From Terrimonas sp. (GTDB taxonomy: Bacteria > Bacteroidota > Bacteroidia > Chitinophagales > Chitinophagaceae), in NCBI GenBank assembly GCA_016125075.1, contig WGMO01000008.1, positions 124,001-188,000 on the forward strand: a stretch of 64,000 nucleotides of DNA. Reading direction: 5' to 3'. Below, in pieces: positions 51,283 to 59,263 of this stretch. The notes under the pieces are model-generated. The model did no database searches and was not told the DNA's origin. It worked only from the letters and a program-made list of their open reading frames with translations. A program made the translations under genes and the position numbers. How positions within the stretch are numbered: the first letter of the stretch is position 1; every line of letters starts with the position of its first letter.

Positions 51283-51765
51283 ATGAAGATCATACCAAAG
51301 GCAATATGGAAAAAAACAGTACTGCTGGTAGTGATATTATTGGGATTGATACAGTTTATTCCAAAGCCAAAGAAGAATTTATCTGATTCAATATCAGCAG
51401 CATCAATAGAAAAACTATATCCTGTTCCTGACAGTGTGATGCATATTTTAAAAATAGCTTGTTATGATTGTCACAGTAATAATACTTATTATCCCTGGTA
51501 CAGCAACGTACAACCGTTTGCCTGGTATTTAAACAACCACATTGCGGATGGAAAGAAGGAATTGAATTTTGATGAATTTGGAAATTATTCTGTAAGGCAG
51601 CAAAAAAGTAAATTAAAAGCTATCGCAAGTCAGATAGAGGATAATGAAATGCCATTGACATCATATAAGTTGATACATCCCGATGCAAGACTAAACAAGG
51701 AAGAAAAACAACTTATAATAAATTGGGCAAAAAATTATCTGGATAGTCTTAATTCAAAAAATTAA
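51283..51765 (+). CDS. Haem-binding-domain protein 2 (CxxCH)
   Basis: A 160-residue paralogue of the protein at 38689, with an N-terminal anchor (TVLLVVILLGLIQFIPKP) and the domain ACYDCHSNNTYYPWYSNVQP, again with CxxCH, then KLKAIASQIEDNEMPLTSYK and a short C-terminal helix. Haem attachment is probable. It stands six bases before the CPH-type ATPase gene. Presence of a copy before each of the two oxidase/ATPase units suggests a role tied to copper oxidation or electron flow at the envelope; this is inference. Confidence 0.85.
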   Translation: MKIIPKAIWKKTVLLVVILLGLIQFIPKPKKNLSDSISAASIEKLYPVPDSVMHILKIACYDCHSNNTYYPWYSNVQPFAWYLNNHIADGKKELNFDEFGNYSVRQQKSKLKAIASQIEDNEMPLTSYKLIHPDARLNKEEKQLIINWAKNYLDSLNSKN

Positions 51766-51771
51766 AAGATT

Positions 51772-53862
51772 ATGGAACATCAACATTCACACGAAGAAAA
51801 AAATAAAAAGGTAATGCCTGGAATGGATCAGAGTAAGATGGATCATTCAAAAATGGACCACAGTAAAATGGACCACGATCATGGAGCAGTACCGATGGGT
51901 ATGGCAGGGCATGACCATCACCGGATGATGATTGAAGATTTCAAAAAACGTTTTTGGATAAGTGTGATTATAACTATTCCTGTTCTCGTTTTCTCACCAA
52001 TGATTCAGCAATTCTTCAACTACCAGCTATTGCTTCCTGGAAATAAATATATTTTGCTGGCTCTTTCTTCCATCATTTATTTCTGGGGTGGCTGGCCGTT
52101 TTTAAATGGATTTTTTGGTGAGATAAAAAAAGGAGCGCCGGGCATGATGACATTGATTTCAATGGCTATCAGCGTTGCTTATTTTTATAGTGCTGCAACC
52201 GTTTTTGGATTGCCGGGGATGGATTTCTTTTGGGAACTGGCAACCCTTATTGTAATTATGTTGTTAGGCCACTGGCTGGAAATGAAATCAGTGCTGGGAG
52301 CATCCAAAGCGTTACAATTACTGGTAAGTATGATGCCTGCCGAAGCACACAAAGTACATGGCGATCATATAATGGATGTTCCGCTGAGCGAATTACAGAT
52401 CAATGATATTATCCTTATCAAACCCGGCGAAAAAGTTCCTGCCGATGGAATTATTGTAGAAGGAAGCAGTTACTTGAATGAAGCTATGCTCACCGGTGAA
52501 TCAAAACCTGTAAAAAAAGAATTAGATAACAAGGTGATTGGCGGTTCAATAAATGGTAACGGTTCTTTAAAGATAAAAGTGGAGCACACCGGAAAAGACA
52601 GTTATCTCAACAAAGTCATTTCATTGGTAGAGGAGGCACAAAAGTCAAAATCAAGAATGCAGAACCTGAGCGACAGGGATGCAAAATGGCTTACTTATAT
52701 TGCATTGGCAATTGGTTTTGGTACATTGGCCACCTGGCTTTTATTGGGGCATCCTTTTGTGTTTGCATTGGAACGTATGGTTACCGTAATGGTCATAGCT
52801 TGCCCTCATGCGTTGGGCTTAGCTATTCCGTTGGTTGTTGCTATATCCACAGCGGTATCGGCACAAAATGGACTATTGATAAGAAACCGTACTGCCTTTG
52901 AGGAATCCCGTAAAATATCTGCCATACTCTTTGATAAAACAGGAACATTGACAAAGGGAGATTTTGGTGTTACAAGAATTGTATCGGTTGACCAGCAATT
53001 TTCCGAAGATGAATTACTTCGTCTTTCATCCGCGTTAGAACAAAGTTCTGAGCATCCTATTGCTGTCGGCATCGTTCGTAAATCAAAAGAGAAAAAAGTA
53101 ACGATTCCAAAACCAGAAAACTTTAATGCCATTACGGGTAAAGGGGTGGAGGCAGATGTAGAAAACAGGAAAGTGAAAGTAGTAAGCCCCGGCTATTTAA
53201 AAGATAAAAATATTGCAGTGCCGGAAGATGCATTCAGCAGCGAAGCAGAAACTGTTGTATTTATTATTATTGATGAAAACCTTGCCGGGTATATTGCCCT
53301 GGCTGATGAAATTAGACCAGAAAGCGCCGAAGCGATTAATATTTTTAAGAAGAACAACATAAAAGTATTTATGGCAACCGGCGATAACGAAAAAGTGGCA
53401 AAAGCTGTCAGTGATAAATTAGGTCTGGATGGATATTTTGCAGAAGTATTGCCACATCAGAAAGTAGAGATTGTAAAAGACTTACAAAGCAAAGGTGAAT
53501 TTGTAGCTATGACAGGTGATGGTGTAAACGATGCCCCGGCATTAGCTCAGTCAGATGTAGGAATTGCCGTTGGTTCCGGAACAGATGTAGCAGCAGAAAC
53601 AGCAGATATAATTTTAGTGAACAGCAACCCACAGGATATTGCCAACCTGATTTTATTCGGTAAAGCAACTTATAATAAAATGATTCAGAACATTGCTTGG
53701 GCAACTGGATATAATACAATTGCCATTCCTTTAGCTGCAGGCGTTCTTTATTCATCTGGATTTGTTTTAGGCCCGGCCGTAGGTGCAGTATTGATGAGTT
53801 TGAGTACGATCATTGTGGCTATTAATGCACAGCTATTGAAGAATAAGATTGGAAGTCAATAA
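51772..53862 (+). CDS. copB: Copper-transporting P1B-type ATPase (CopB, CPH type)
   Basis: A 696-residue P1B-ATPase. The N-terminus has no HMA domain but a His/Met-rich tail with three tandem KMDHS units (positions about 20-40) and GHDHHRMM. The membrane metal motif is CPH (IACPHALGLAIPL), the phosphorylation site DKTGTLTKG, the ATP-binding region SEHPIAVGI and the hinge GDGVNDAPALAQ. CPH and the His-rich tail put it in the CopB subgroup, which is thought to export Cu(II) or Ag(I). It follows the haem-binding gene by six bases. The sequence is intact. Confidence 0.92.
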   Translation: MEHQHSHEEKNKKVMPGMDQSKMDHSKMDHSKMDHDHGAVPMGMAGHDHHRMMIEDFKKRFWISVIITIPVLVFSPMIQQFFNYQLLLPGNKYILLALSSIIYFWGGWPFLNGFFGEIKKGAPGMMTLISMAISVAYFYSAATVFGLPGMDFFWELATLIVIMLLGHWLEMKSVLGASKALQLLVSMMPAEAHKVHGDHIMDVPLSELQINDIILIKPGEKVPADGIIVEGSSYLNEAMLTGESKPVKKELDNKVIGGSINGNGSLKIKVEHTGKDSYLNKVISLVEEAQKSKSRMQNLSDRDAKWLTYIALAIGFGTLATWLLLGHPFVFALERMVTVMVIACPHALGLAIPLVVAISTAVSAQNGLLIRNRTAFEESRKISAILFDKTGTLTKGDFGVTRIVSVDQQFSEDELLRLSSALEQSSEHPIAVGIVRKSKEKKVTIPKPENFNAITGKGVEADVENRKVKVVSPGYLKDKNIAVPEDAFSSEAETVVFIIIDENLAGYIALADEIRPESAEAINIFKKNNIKVFMATGDNEKVAKAVSDKLGLDGYFAEVLPHQKVEIVKDLQSKGEFVAMTGDGVNDAPALAQSDVGIAVGSGTDVAAETADIILVNSNPQDIANLILFGKATYNKMIQNIAWATGYNTIAIPLAAGVLYSSGFVLGPAVGAVLMSLSTIIVAINAQLLKNKIGSQ

Positions 53863-54038
53863 ATAAAAATAGTACTTCATTTGCCGACCAGCGTTTTTAA
53901 TAGTGATAACCGGGTTTATTGGCCTGTAACTCAGTCCCGGAGGAAGTTAGCCCTACGAAATCAGTAAAATGGTTAAGTTTTTCCATTTAATCGCTCCTGT
54001 ATAATTCACTTCACTAAAAGTGTAATTTTTGAAATTGA

Positions 54039-54060
54039 TATTTAAGTATTTGCTTAAATA
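54039..54060. promoter_or_regulatory. ArsR operator, mercury-type cluster copy 2
   Basis: TATTTAAG (54039-54046) and CTTAAATA (54053-54060) with spacer TATTTG, identical base for base to the element at 32194-32215 and at the same distance before the ArsR gene (36 bases). The surrounding bases differ, so the 22-base element is what selection has kept. Confidence 0.8.
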
Positions 54061-54095
54061 ATGAAAAAAGCTTTACTTTGTTGCATAAATATTTT

Positions 54096-54473
54096 ATGGA
54101 GCCAACAAAATGCATTAGGGTTTTTGCCGATCAGGAACAGATCAGCGCCTGCAAAAACAAGCTAAAGGCAAACGCACTTTCCTTTTCCCAACTAAGTAAA
54201 GTACTTGAACTTGCGGGTAACGAGGTCCGGTTGAAAATATTATACCTGCTGGAAGAAGAAAATGAACTATGCCCTTGTGACATCAGTGATATTGTAGGTA
54301 TGTCCATTCCAGCGGTTTCTCAGCATTTGCGCAAGTTGAAAGATGGAAATATCATTGAATCAAGAAGAGAGGGACAAACTATTTACTATTCATTGAAAGA
54401 AGAACACCTGAAGGTTTTAAAACCTTTCTTTAAGTATATCAATCAACAAAATTTAAAAACACAAACAGCATGA
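54096..54473 (+). CDS. ArsR family metal-responsive repressor, copy 2
   Basis: The frame opens at 54078, but ATG 54096 (MEPTKCIRVFADQEQISACK) aligns with copy 1. It is 125 residues long with the winged-helix core and the cysteine pair ELCPCDISDI, differing from copy 1 at 12 positions, mostly conservative. Residues of the DNA-recognition helix (MSIPAVSQHLRKLKDGN) are unchanged, so both repressors should recognise the same operator and may cross-regulate the two clusters. It overlaps the MerT gene start as ATGA. Confidence 0.9.
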   Translation: MEPTKCIRVFADQEQISACKNKLKANALSFSQLSKVLELAGNEVRLKILYLLEEENELCPCDISDIVGMSIPAVSQHLRKLKDGNIIESRREGQTIYYSLKEEHLKVLKPFFKYINQQNLKTQTA

Positions 54474-54826
54474 GCACCGGTAAACTACTGAGCGCCGGAG
54501 TTTTTACAGCTATTGCAGCATCACTCTGTTGTATTACCCCTGTATTGGCTTTGGTTGCAGGCTCCAGTAGTCTTGCCTCTTCATTTTCCTGGATTGAGCC
54601 TGTAAGGCCGTTTTTAATAGGATTTACAATAGCGATATTGGGGTTTGCCTGGTATCAGAAGTTAAAGGCGCAACAAACGGACGATTGCGGTTGTGCCGTT
54701 GATGAAAGACCGGTTTTTTTCCAATCAAAAACTTTTCTTTTGATTGTTACCCTGTTTGCTGCCTTAATGATAGCTTTTCCGGCCTATGCAAAAGTTTTTT
54801 TCCTAAAAGTGAAAGAACATCGGTAA
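54470..54826 (+). CDS. merT: MerT-like part of a split MerTP, copy 2
   Basis: A 118-residue MerT-like membrane protein with the vicinal cysteines in SLCCITPVLALVAG and the pair DDCGCAVDE. Compared with copy 1 the reading frame is cut by a one-base loss in the T-run at 54795-54801 (seven T's), so the frame ends at 54826 after KVKEHR, whereas the original MerP domain continues in another frame. Inserting one T would join it to the following gene as MerTP. The membrane and cytoplasmic cysteines, needed for uptake, are intact, so MerT activity may persist. Confidence 0.75.
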   Translation: MSTGKLLSAGVFTAIAASLCCITPVLALVAGSSSLASSFSWIEPVRPFLIGFTIAILGFAWYQKLKAQQTDDCGCAVDERPVFFQSKTFLLIVTLFAALMIAFPAYAKVFFLKVKEHR

Positions 54827-54828
54827 CA

Positions 54829-55068
54829 GTGGATAAGTCGGGTATTCAAACTGTGGAATTAAGTATTAAAGGAATGAGTTGTGAAGCCTGCGAAGAAGAG
54901 GTAAATCATCAAGTAAATAAATTACCAGGCATAGTTGAATCGGAAACCTCTTATGAAAACAAGAATGCAGTTATTCAGTTTGACACTTCCAGGACAACCA
55001 TTCAAAAGATAATAGAGGCCGTAAACGCTACCGGATATAAAGTAGTCAATCACTCAATAAAAAATTAA
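54829..55068 (+). CDS. merP: MerP-like HMA part of the split MerTP, copy 2
   Basis: A GTG start at 54829 gives 79 residues: VELSIKGMSCEACEEEVNHQ carries the complete Hg(II)/Cu(I)-binding CxxC, then SETSYENKNAVIQFDTSRTT and a C-terminal ATGYKVVNHSIKN. It corresponds to the C-terminal domain of the copy-1 MerTP (residues about 125-200) but lacks the membrane part because of the frameshift; without its own signal peptide it would stay in the cytoplasm unless translation re-enters. Whether it is translated independently is uncertain. Confidence 0.65.
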   Translation: MDKSGIQTVELSIKGMSCEACEEEVNHQVNKLPGIVESETSYENKNAVIQFDTSRTTIQKIIEAVNATGYKVVNHSIKN

Positions 55069-55072
55069 TCGT

Positions 55073-55807
55073 ATGAAAAGAATTGCCTTGCTCAGTGTTT
55101 TAATAATACCTATGCTGGTAGTCGCTGGGTTTATTGTAAATAACAAGACCAAAACAAGGGAACCAATGGTTACTTTTTATGAGACTCCGCTCGTTTGTAA
55201 TGCCGCTCCTGAGATAGGATGTGGAAGCCGCTCAAAACCCGTATTGCTGGAATTGGAAAAAAATACTGCTGTTAAAGAAGCCTGGCTTAATCGCCCCGGA
55301 ACCGTAATTGCCATTGTATGGGAAAACAAACCGGAAACGGAAGCTATTGCCAAACCAATATTTGAAAAAAACAATGTTGAGTTTACAGAACTTGATATGA
55401 ATGAAGATGCAATGTACAGAAGAACTTTTCGCAAGATAAATCTCTGGTATCGGGGGACAGGTGTAGATGAATTAAGCGGAGAGGAAGCTACAACTATTGC
55501 GGAGAATTCAGTTAAATATGCCGTTGAAAATAACCTGATAAATGATGAAGAAGCTCAAAAAATCAGAATTGATATTGAAGCTTACTTTAAGCAGGAACTG
55601 GTAAAAATCAGAACAAATGAACAATTAAATGAGGATAGCCAAAATAAATTCCGGGAGGAAATGTTTAAAATCGCTGAAAAATACATAGGCAAAGAACGTT
55701 CTGAAAAGGCAATGGAGTTATACCAAAAGAACTGCGAAAAGCAGTGTAAAAAAGATGGCTCGTGCACACAACCGGGAATTAAAAAGGATTGCTGCGATAA
55801 AAACTAA
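55073..55807 (+). CDS. Anchored Cys-rich protein of the mercury-type cluster, copy 2 (intact)
   Basis: A 244-residue protein of unknown function, intact version of the gene at 33242. It starts with a membrane anchor (MKRIALLSVLIIPMLVVAGF), then TFYETPLVCNAAPEIGCGS with two cysteines, EAWLNRPGTVIAIVWENKP, a helical middle (EAYFKQELVKIRTNEQLNE) and a cysteine-rich tail (NCEKQCKKDGSCTQPG then KDCCDKN). Parts of the first half recall thioredoxin-like folds but the pattern is not certain. The two cysteine clusters suggest mercury or copper binding at the outside of the cell membrane. Confidence 0.75.
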   Translation: MKRIALLSVLIIPMLVVAGFIVNNKTKTREPMVTFYETPLVCNAAPEIGCGSRSKPVLLELEKNTAVKEAWLNRPGTVIAIVWENKPETEAIAKPIFEKNNVEFTELDMNEDAMYRRTFRKINLWYRGTGVDELSGEEATTIAENSVKYAVENNLINDEEAQKIRIDIEAYFKQELVKIRTNEQLNEDSQNKFREEMFKIAEKYIGKERSEKAMELYQKNCEKQCKKDGSCTQPGIKKDCCDKN

Positions 55808-55814
55808 TCCCATT

Positions 55815-56030
55815 ATGAGTGATACTATCATTTCAACATCTGTAATTACCTGTCCGGTTTGCGGCCACACAAAAGAGGAAACAATGCCAACGGATGCCTG
55901 TCAATACTTTTATGAATGTGAGCAGTGTAAAACAATTTTAAAGCCAAAGGCGGGTGATTGTTGTATATTTTGCAGCTACGGCACTGTAAAGTGTCCGCCG
56001 ATACAAATGAACAGATCCTGTTGTGCATAA
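55815..56030 (+). CDS. GDCCVxC-type heavy-metal protein, copy 2
   Basis: ATG 55815 (MSDTIISTSVITCPVCGHTK) gives 71 residues with CPVC, CEQCK, and the family box GDCCIFCSYGTVKCPP, in which both adjacent cysteines are present, unlike copy 1 (GDCR). The longer frame from 55755 overlaps the preceding gene and is rejected. The family is associated with resistance to thiophilic metals; some members contain selenocysteine in the box. It ends the second mercury-type cluster; the VOC gene begins 25 bases later. Confidence 0.8.
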   Translation: MSDTIISTSVITCPVCGHTKEETMPTDACQYFYECEQCKTILKPKAGDCCIFCSYGTVKCPPIQMNRSCCA

Positions 56031-56055
56031 TTGAAATAAAATAGAGTATACGCTT

Positions 56056-56466
56056 ATGAAAATGAAAAAAACCATACCTGCTCTCCCGGTTCAGGATATA
56101 AGGCAATCAATGGAGTTTTATACAGCGAGGTTGGGTTTTACCGTTCGCCATCATGATGAAGGATTTGCCATTGTAGTCCGTGATGAAGTTGAAATACATT
56201 TATGGAAGTCCGGGGATGAATCCTGGAGAAATAAAGGGGCATTAATGTCAGTTGAGCCAATTTGCAGCGGTGCAGAGAGTTTCTTAGCCGGGACGGCCAG
56301 TTGCCGGATAGAGGTCCAGGGAATAGATGAACTATTTGTAGAATATAAAAAGCAGGGAGTGATCTATAACGCTGATACAGTGGTAGAAGATCAGCCCTGG
56401 GGTGACAGAGAATTTCCCACCCTTGACCATCATCGGAACTTGATAACATTTTATGAGCCGATCTAA
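56056..56466 (+). CDS. VOC family protein (bleomycin-resistance-like)
   Basis: A 136-residue vicinal-oxygen-chelate protein: ALPVQDIRQSMEFYTARLGF (first beta-alpha unit), HHDEGFAIVVRDEVEIHLWK, then the second module with EVQGIDELFVEYKKQGVIYN and QPWGDREFPTLDHHRN. The pattern is that of bleomycin-binding/glyoxalase-like proteins, which bind drugs or small metal complexes as dimers. It follows the GDCCVxC gene and is on the same strand, so it may be cotranscribed with the mercury-type cluster. The alternative start at 56062 is equally plausible. Substrate unknown. Confidence 0.82.
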   Translation: MKMKKTIPALPVQDIRQSMEFYTARLGFTVRHHDEGFAIVVRDEVEIHLWKSGDESWRNKGALMSVEPICSGAESFLAGTASCRIEVQGIDELFVEYKKQGVIYNADTVVEDQPWGDREFPTLDHHRNLITFYEPI

Positions 56467-56737
56467 TGACTTGTTGCCGTACAACTTGTACGAGGAATTT
56501 ATTGTAATGGGGGCTATCCAAAATCAGATACCCGCTGAATATATATCATAGCGCTGATATTTTATGTGCAATCCTGTCTTTAATAAGTAAAGATGAAACA
56601 AACAGAGCCATTTATTTTGTATTTCAGGAAGGCTTTAACCCATATAGGGATGAAATAGAAGAAACTTTAGAGCTGCAGAACCTAGAAACCCATTTGCACT
56701 GTAAACAGGAGTGAAATTGATAAGACAGCAATAGCAT

Positions 56738-57178
56738 TCAGTTTGTTCTTGTCCACGTTTCCGTCCTGCCAAATAAAGATATACCAACATAGCCCCTTGC
56801 TTTAAGCGTATTCTTATCCTTGAGATATAGATACGAACTGTAGGTTTTCCCGCTTTCGGGGTCATAAATGTTACCGCTTTTCCATTCATCATCGCCGTTA
56901 AATTTAAAACCGGTCAATATCACTAATCCAATAACAGGATTATTTCTTTTTGTTTTATCTGGATTGTTGACATCAATTTTTGATTTACCATTATCCGTAG
57001 GCTTTTTAAGCCATATTATTTTACCATAAAACTTTTCACCAGACTTGTATATCTGAATCTTTGCCGGTTCTTTTCCTGTAGTAAGCCAGTTGCCAATAAT
57101 ATTATCGGCATTGTTTTGAGCTTTTGAAATATAACTGACCAGAATGAGAGCGGCAGTTACTAAGATTTTACTTTGCAT
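56738..57178 (-). CDS. DUF2147 family exported protein
   Basis: A 146-residue exported protein with signal peptide (MQSKILVTAALILVSYISKA) and the DUF2147 fold: NWLTTGKEPAKIQIYKSGEK, then YGKIIWLKKPTDNG, and the end with KNTLKARGYVGISLFGRTET. Family members are lipocalin-like and of unknown role. It overlaps the end of the sterol-desaturase gene upstream by 19 bases on the same strand, so the two are coupled. The 270 bases to the right-hand VOC gene hold no recognised gene. Confidence 0.83.
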   Translation of the reverse strand: MQSKILVTAALILVSYISKAQNNADNIIGNWLTTGKEPAKIQIYKSGEKFYGKIIWLKKPTDNGKSKIDVNNPDKTKRNNPVIGLVILTGFKFNGDDEWKSGNIYDPESGKTYSSYLYLKDKNTLKARGYVGISLFGRTETWTRTN

Positions 57179-57951
57179 TGCTTGTAGTTTTGTGGTTTCT
57201 CTCTTGTTTTCACTTGTTCAAAAGCAGTATCATAATCTGGTCGCAGCGTGCCCATCAATCTATCCCAAATAGTAAAATACAGGCCGTAGTTTCCTTTAAA
57301 AAACTGGTGGTGCTGGTTATGACAGACAGAAGTATTAATCCACTTACCAAGCCAATGTTTATTAAATCCTTTAGGATAAATTTCAAAACCTAAATGTCCA
57401 TAAACATTATATACAAGACTGAAAACAAAAAACCACATCAGGTGAATACTGTGAACAGGAATAGTAAAGAGAAAGATTACAAATATCATCGATTCCACTA
57501 TTGCCTCAAACGGATGAAAAGCATAAGAAGCCCACGGCGATGGGTTGGTAGATTTATGATGAACTAAATGAACCTTTTTAAATAACCAGGGGTGGTGCAT
57601 TAAGCGGTGAGCCCAATAAAAATAAGTATCATGCATCAGCAGCATCAACGGAAATGCAAGAATGAAATAAACAGTGCCGTGCTCATCAATATGAGTGTAG
57701 AAAGTAGTGTGAGGCCGGATAGTAGCACTGTAAAGCATCAGCAGCGGTGGTACAGAAAAAATGATTACAGATAGCGTTGAAAAACCCAATTCCCTTGCAT
57801 AATCCTTTATTGCCGGAAACTTTAATTGTATTTTTTTATAATAAAATTTTTTTCGGAAAAAAACATAAAACAGAAGAAAGAATGGTAAGGAAATGAAGAA
57901 ATACTTAACAGCATTGTCAAGCAGTAAGTACACAAATTTATCCCAGGTCAT
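57160..57951 (-). CDS. Sterol desaturase/fatty acid hydroxylase family protein
   Basis: A 263-residue membrane di-iron enzyme with several hydrophobic helices and the histidine boxes of the family: HDTYFYWAHRLMHH (residues about 105-118), KVHLVHHKSTNPSPWASYAF, and HNQHHQFFKGNYGLYF. These hold a non-haem di-iron centre for hydroxylation or desaturation of lipids. Substrate is not known; in Bacteroidota similar genes modify fatty acids or carotenoids. It is followed by DUF2147, overlapping by 19 bases, and preceded by a divergent Crp/Fnr gene on the other side. Confidence 0.87.
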   Translation of the reverse strand: MTWDKFVYLLLDNAVKYFFISLPFFLLFYVFFRKKFYYKKIQLKFPAIKDYARELGFSTLSVIIFSVPPLLMLYSATIRPHTTFYTHIDEHGTVYFILAFPLMLLMHDTYFYWAHRLMHHPWLFKKVHLVHHKSTNPSPWASYAFHPFEAIVESMIFVIFLFTIPVHSIHLMWFFVFSLVYNVYGHLGFEIYPKGFNKHWLGKWINTSVCHNQHHQFFKGNYGLYFTIWDRLMGTLRPDYDTAFEQVKTREKPQNYKQCKVKS

Positions 57952-58014
57952 AGTTTTATTTTAAGAAGCTAAGCTATAAACCGACGGAGTTCAAAAAAAT
58001 AACCCAGGTTAGTT

Positions 58015-58599
58015 TTACTTTCCGGCTAACCGACGCCGGAGACGGCTGAGGCTGGGAGCTTCAATGCCAAGATAGCCTGCCATATATTTTACAGGTATTC
58101 TTTGCAGGGCATTTGGAAAAGTATGTTCAAGTGCAAGGTATCTTTCCTCCACACTCTGCACCTTTCGGCTTTGTTCATTCAGTAAAACAATCCGTAATTC
58201 TTCAGCAAGTATCTGGCTGAACAGGGTTTCAAATTTTGGATTGGTTTTAAAAAGCAAAGGCAGATATTCTTTATTTAATACAAGTGCCTCGCAATCTTCA
58301 ATAGCAATAAAGTTTTTATGCGAAGGGTTGTTATTGGCAAGCCCTTCCGTATAAGTAAAAAAACAACCTTCATGTTTAAATTCAGATGCCTTTTCGTTAC
58401 CAGTTTCGTCTGTAAACGTTGTTACAATAAACCCTTTGTTCAGAAAGCCTATAAACCGGCAGTATTCACCTGCCCGGAGTATATAATCCCCTTTGGCATA
58501 CTTCTTAAATTCGGCATATTGAAGGCTATCCTCAATCTCTTTGTCGGAGATTTCAATCCGTTGTTTGATATAATTGATAACTTGCGAATACATTAGCAA
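58015..58599 (-). CDS. Crp/Fnr family transcriptional regulator (minus strand)
   Basis: A 194-residue Crp/Fnr regulator with the cyclic-nucleotide-binding-like N-terminus (GDYILRAGEYCRFIGFLNKG, then GNEKASEFKHEGCFFTYTEG) and a C-terminal helix-turn-helix (VKYMAGYLGIEAPSLSRLRR). The regulator type common in Bacteroidota has no cAMP contact residues, so the ligand is unknown. It starts 32 bases from the divergent Crp/Fnr gene at 58632, giving a shared promoter. An internal ATG at 58593 is an alternative start. Confidence 0.85.
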   Translation of the reverse strand: MLMYSQVINYIKQRIEISDKEIEDSLQYAEFKKYAKGDYILRAGEYCRFIGFLNKGFIVTTFTDETGNEKASEFKHEGCFFTYTEGLANNNPSHKNFIAIEDCEALVLNKEYLPLLFKTNPKFETLFSQILAEELRIVLLNEQSRKVQSVEERYLALEHTFPNALQRIPVKYMAGYLGIEAPSLSRLRRRLAGK

Positions 58600-58631
58600 A
58601 TGATATTCATAAAGATAGATTAAATTAAAGA

Positions 58632-59195
58632 ATGGAAGCCCTCTTTCAGTATTTCAGGAAGTTCAGTCCCCTTTCAAAAGAAGCGGAAAAAGCCATTGCT
58701 GAAATTAGCAGTATGGTTACTATAAAAAAGAACAACGACCTGCAACCCATTGGCCATACCTGCAAAACAATTTATTTCATCAAGAAAGGAGTAGCCCGTA
58801 TTTATTATTTCAAAGACGGAATTGATATTACTGAACGGTTCTTTTTTGAGAACAGCATCATTGCAAGGGTGGAAAGTTTGTTTACAGGTAAACCCAGCCG
58901 GAAGGCGATACAGATATTGGAAGATGCCGAAGTAGTTGCCATTAATTCCAACCAGCTTTTCAAATTGTATGATGACTATCCCGAAATAGAAAGATTGTTT
59001 CGTAAAATATTTGAGTCCGCCTATGTGGAAACAGTGAACCGGATTGAAGGCATACAATTTCACTCAGCAGAAGAAAGATATAACGCTTTGCTGCATGAAG
59101 CCCCTGACGTTTTAATGCGGGTCCCTTTGAAATACGTTGCTTCCTATCTCGGCATTACACAAGTAAGCCTTAGCCGCATCCGGGGACACCGGTAA
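58632..59195 (+). CDS. Crp/Fnr family transcriptional regulator (plus strand)
   Basis: A 187-residue Crp/Fnr regulator: N-terminal cNMP-binding-like domain (NNDLQPIGHTCKTIYFIKKG, then GIDITERFFFENSIIARVES) and a C-terminal helix-turn-helix (LKYVASYLGITQVSLSRIRG). It is divergent from the gene at 58599 and precedes the rhodanese-lactamase gene by 68 bases on the same strand; a palindrome with nine-pair arms lies in that gap. So it may control that operon. Length is short but normal for the group. Confidence 0.85.
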   Translation: MEALFQYFRKFSPLSKEAEKAIAEISSMVTIKKNNDLQPIGHTCKTIYFIKKGVARIYYFKDGIDITERFFFENSIIARVESLFTGKPSRKAIQILEDAEVVAINSNQLFKLYDDYPEIERLFRKIFESAYVETVNRIEGIQFHSAEERYNALLHEAPDVLMRVPLKYVASYLGITQVSLSRIRGHR

Positions 59196-59240
59196 TTATT
59201 TATCTTATGATAAAGGATTGGTCCGGCAAACTTGCCACCT

Positions 59241-59262
59241 TTGTGAAGTAAAAACTTCACAA
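59241..59262. promoter_or_regulatory. Palindrome upstream of the rhodanese-MBL gene
   Basis: TTGTGAAGT (59241-59249) and ACTTCACAA (59254-59262) form a nine-pair inverted repeat with spacer AAAA, ending one base before the start codon at 59264. Crp/Fnr proteins bind palindromes of this size, and two Crp/Fnr genes lie just upstream, so one of them is a good candidate. The site overlaps the probable ribosome entry, so binding would repress. Confidence 0.65.
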
Positions 59263-59263
59263 T

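Noticed and set aside
56635-56892. 85-codon minus-strand frame after the VOC gene
   Set aside because: It shadows the DUF2147 gene in another frame and does not resemble a protein family.
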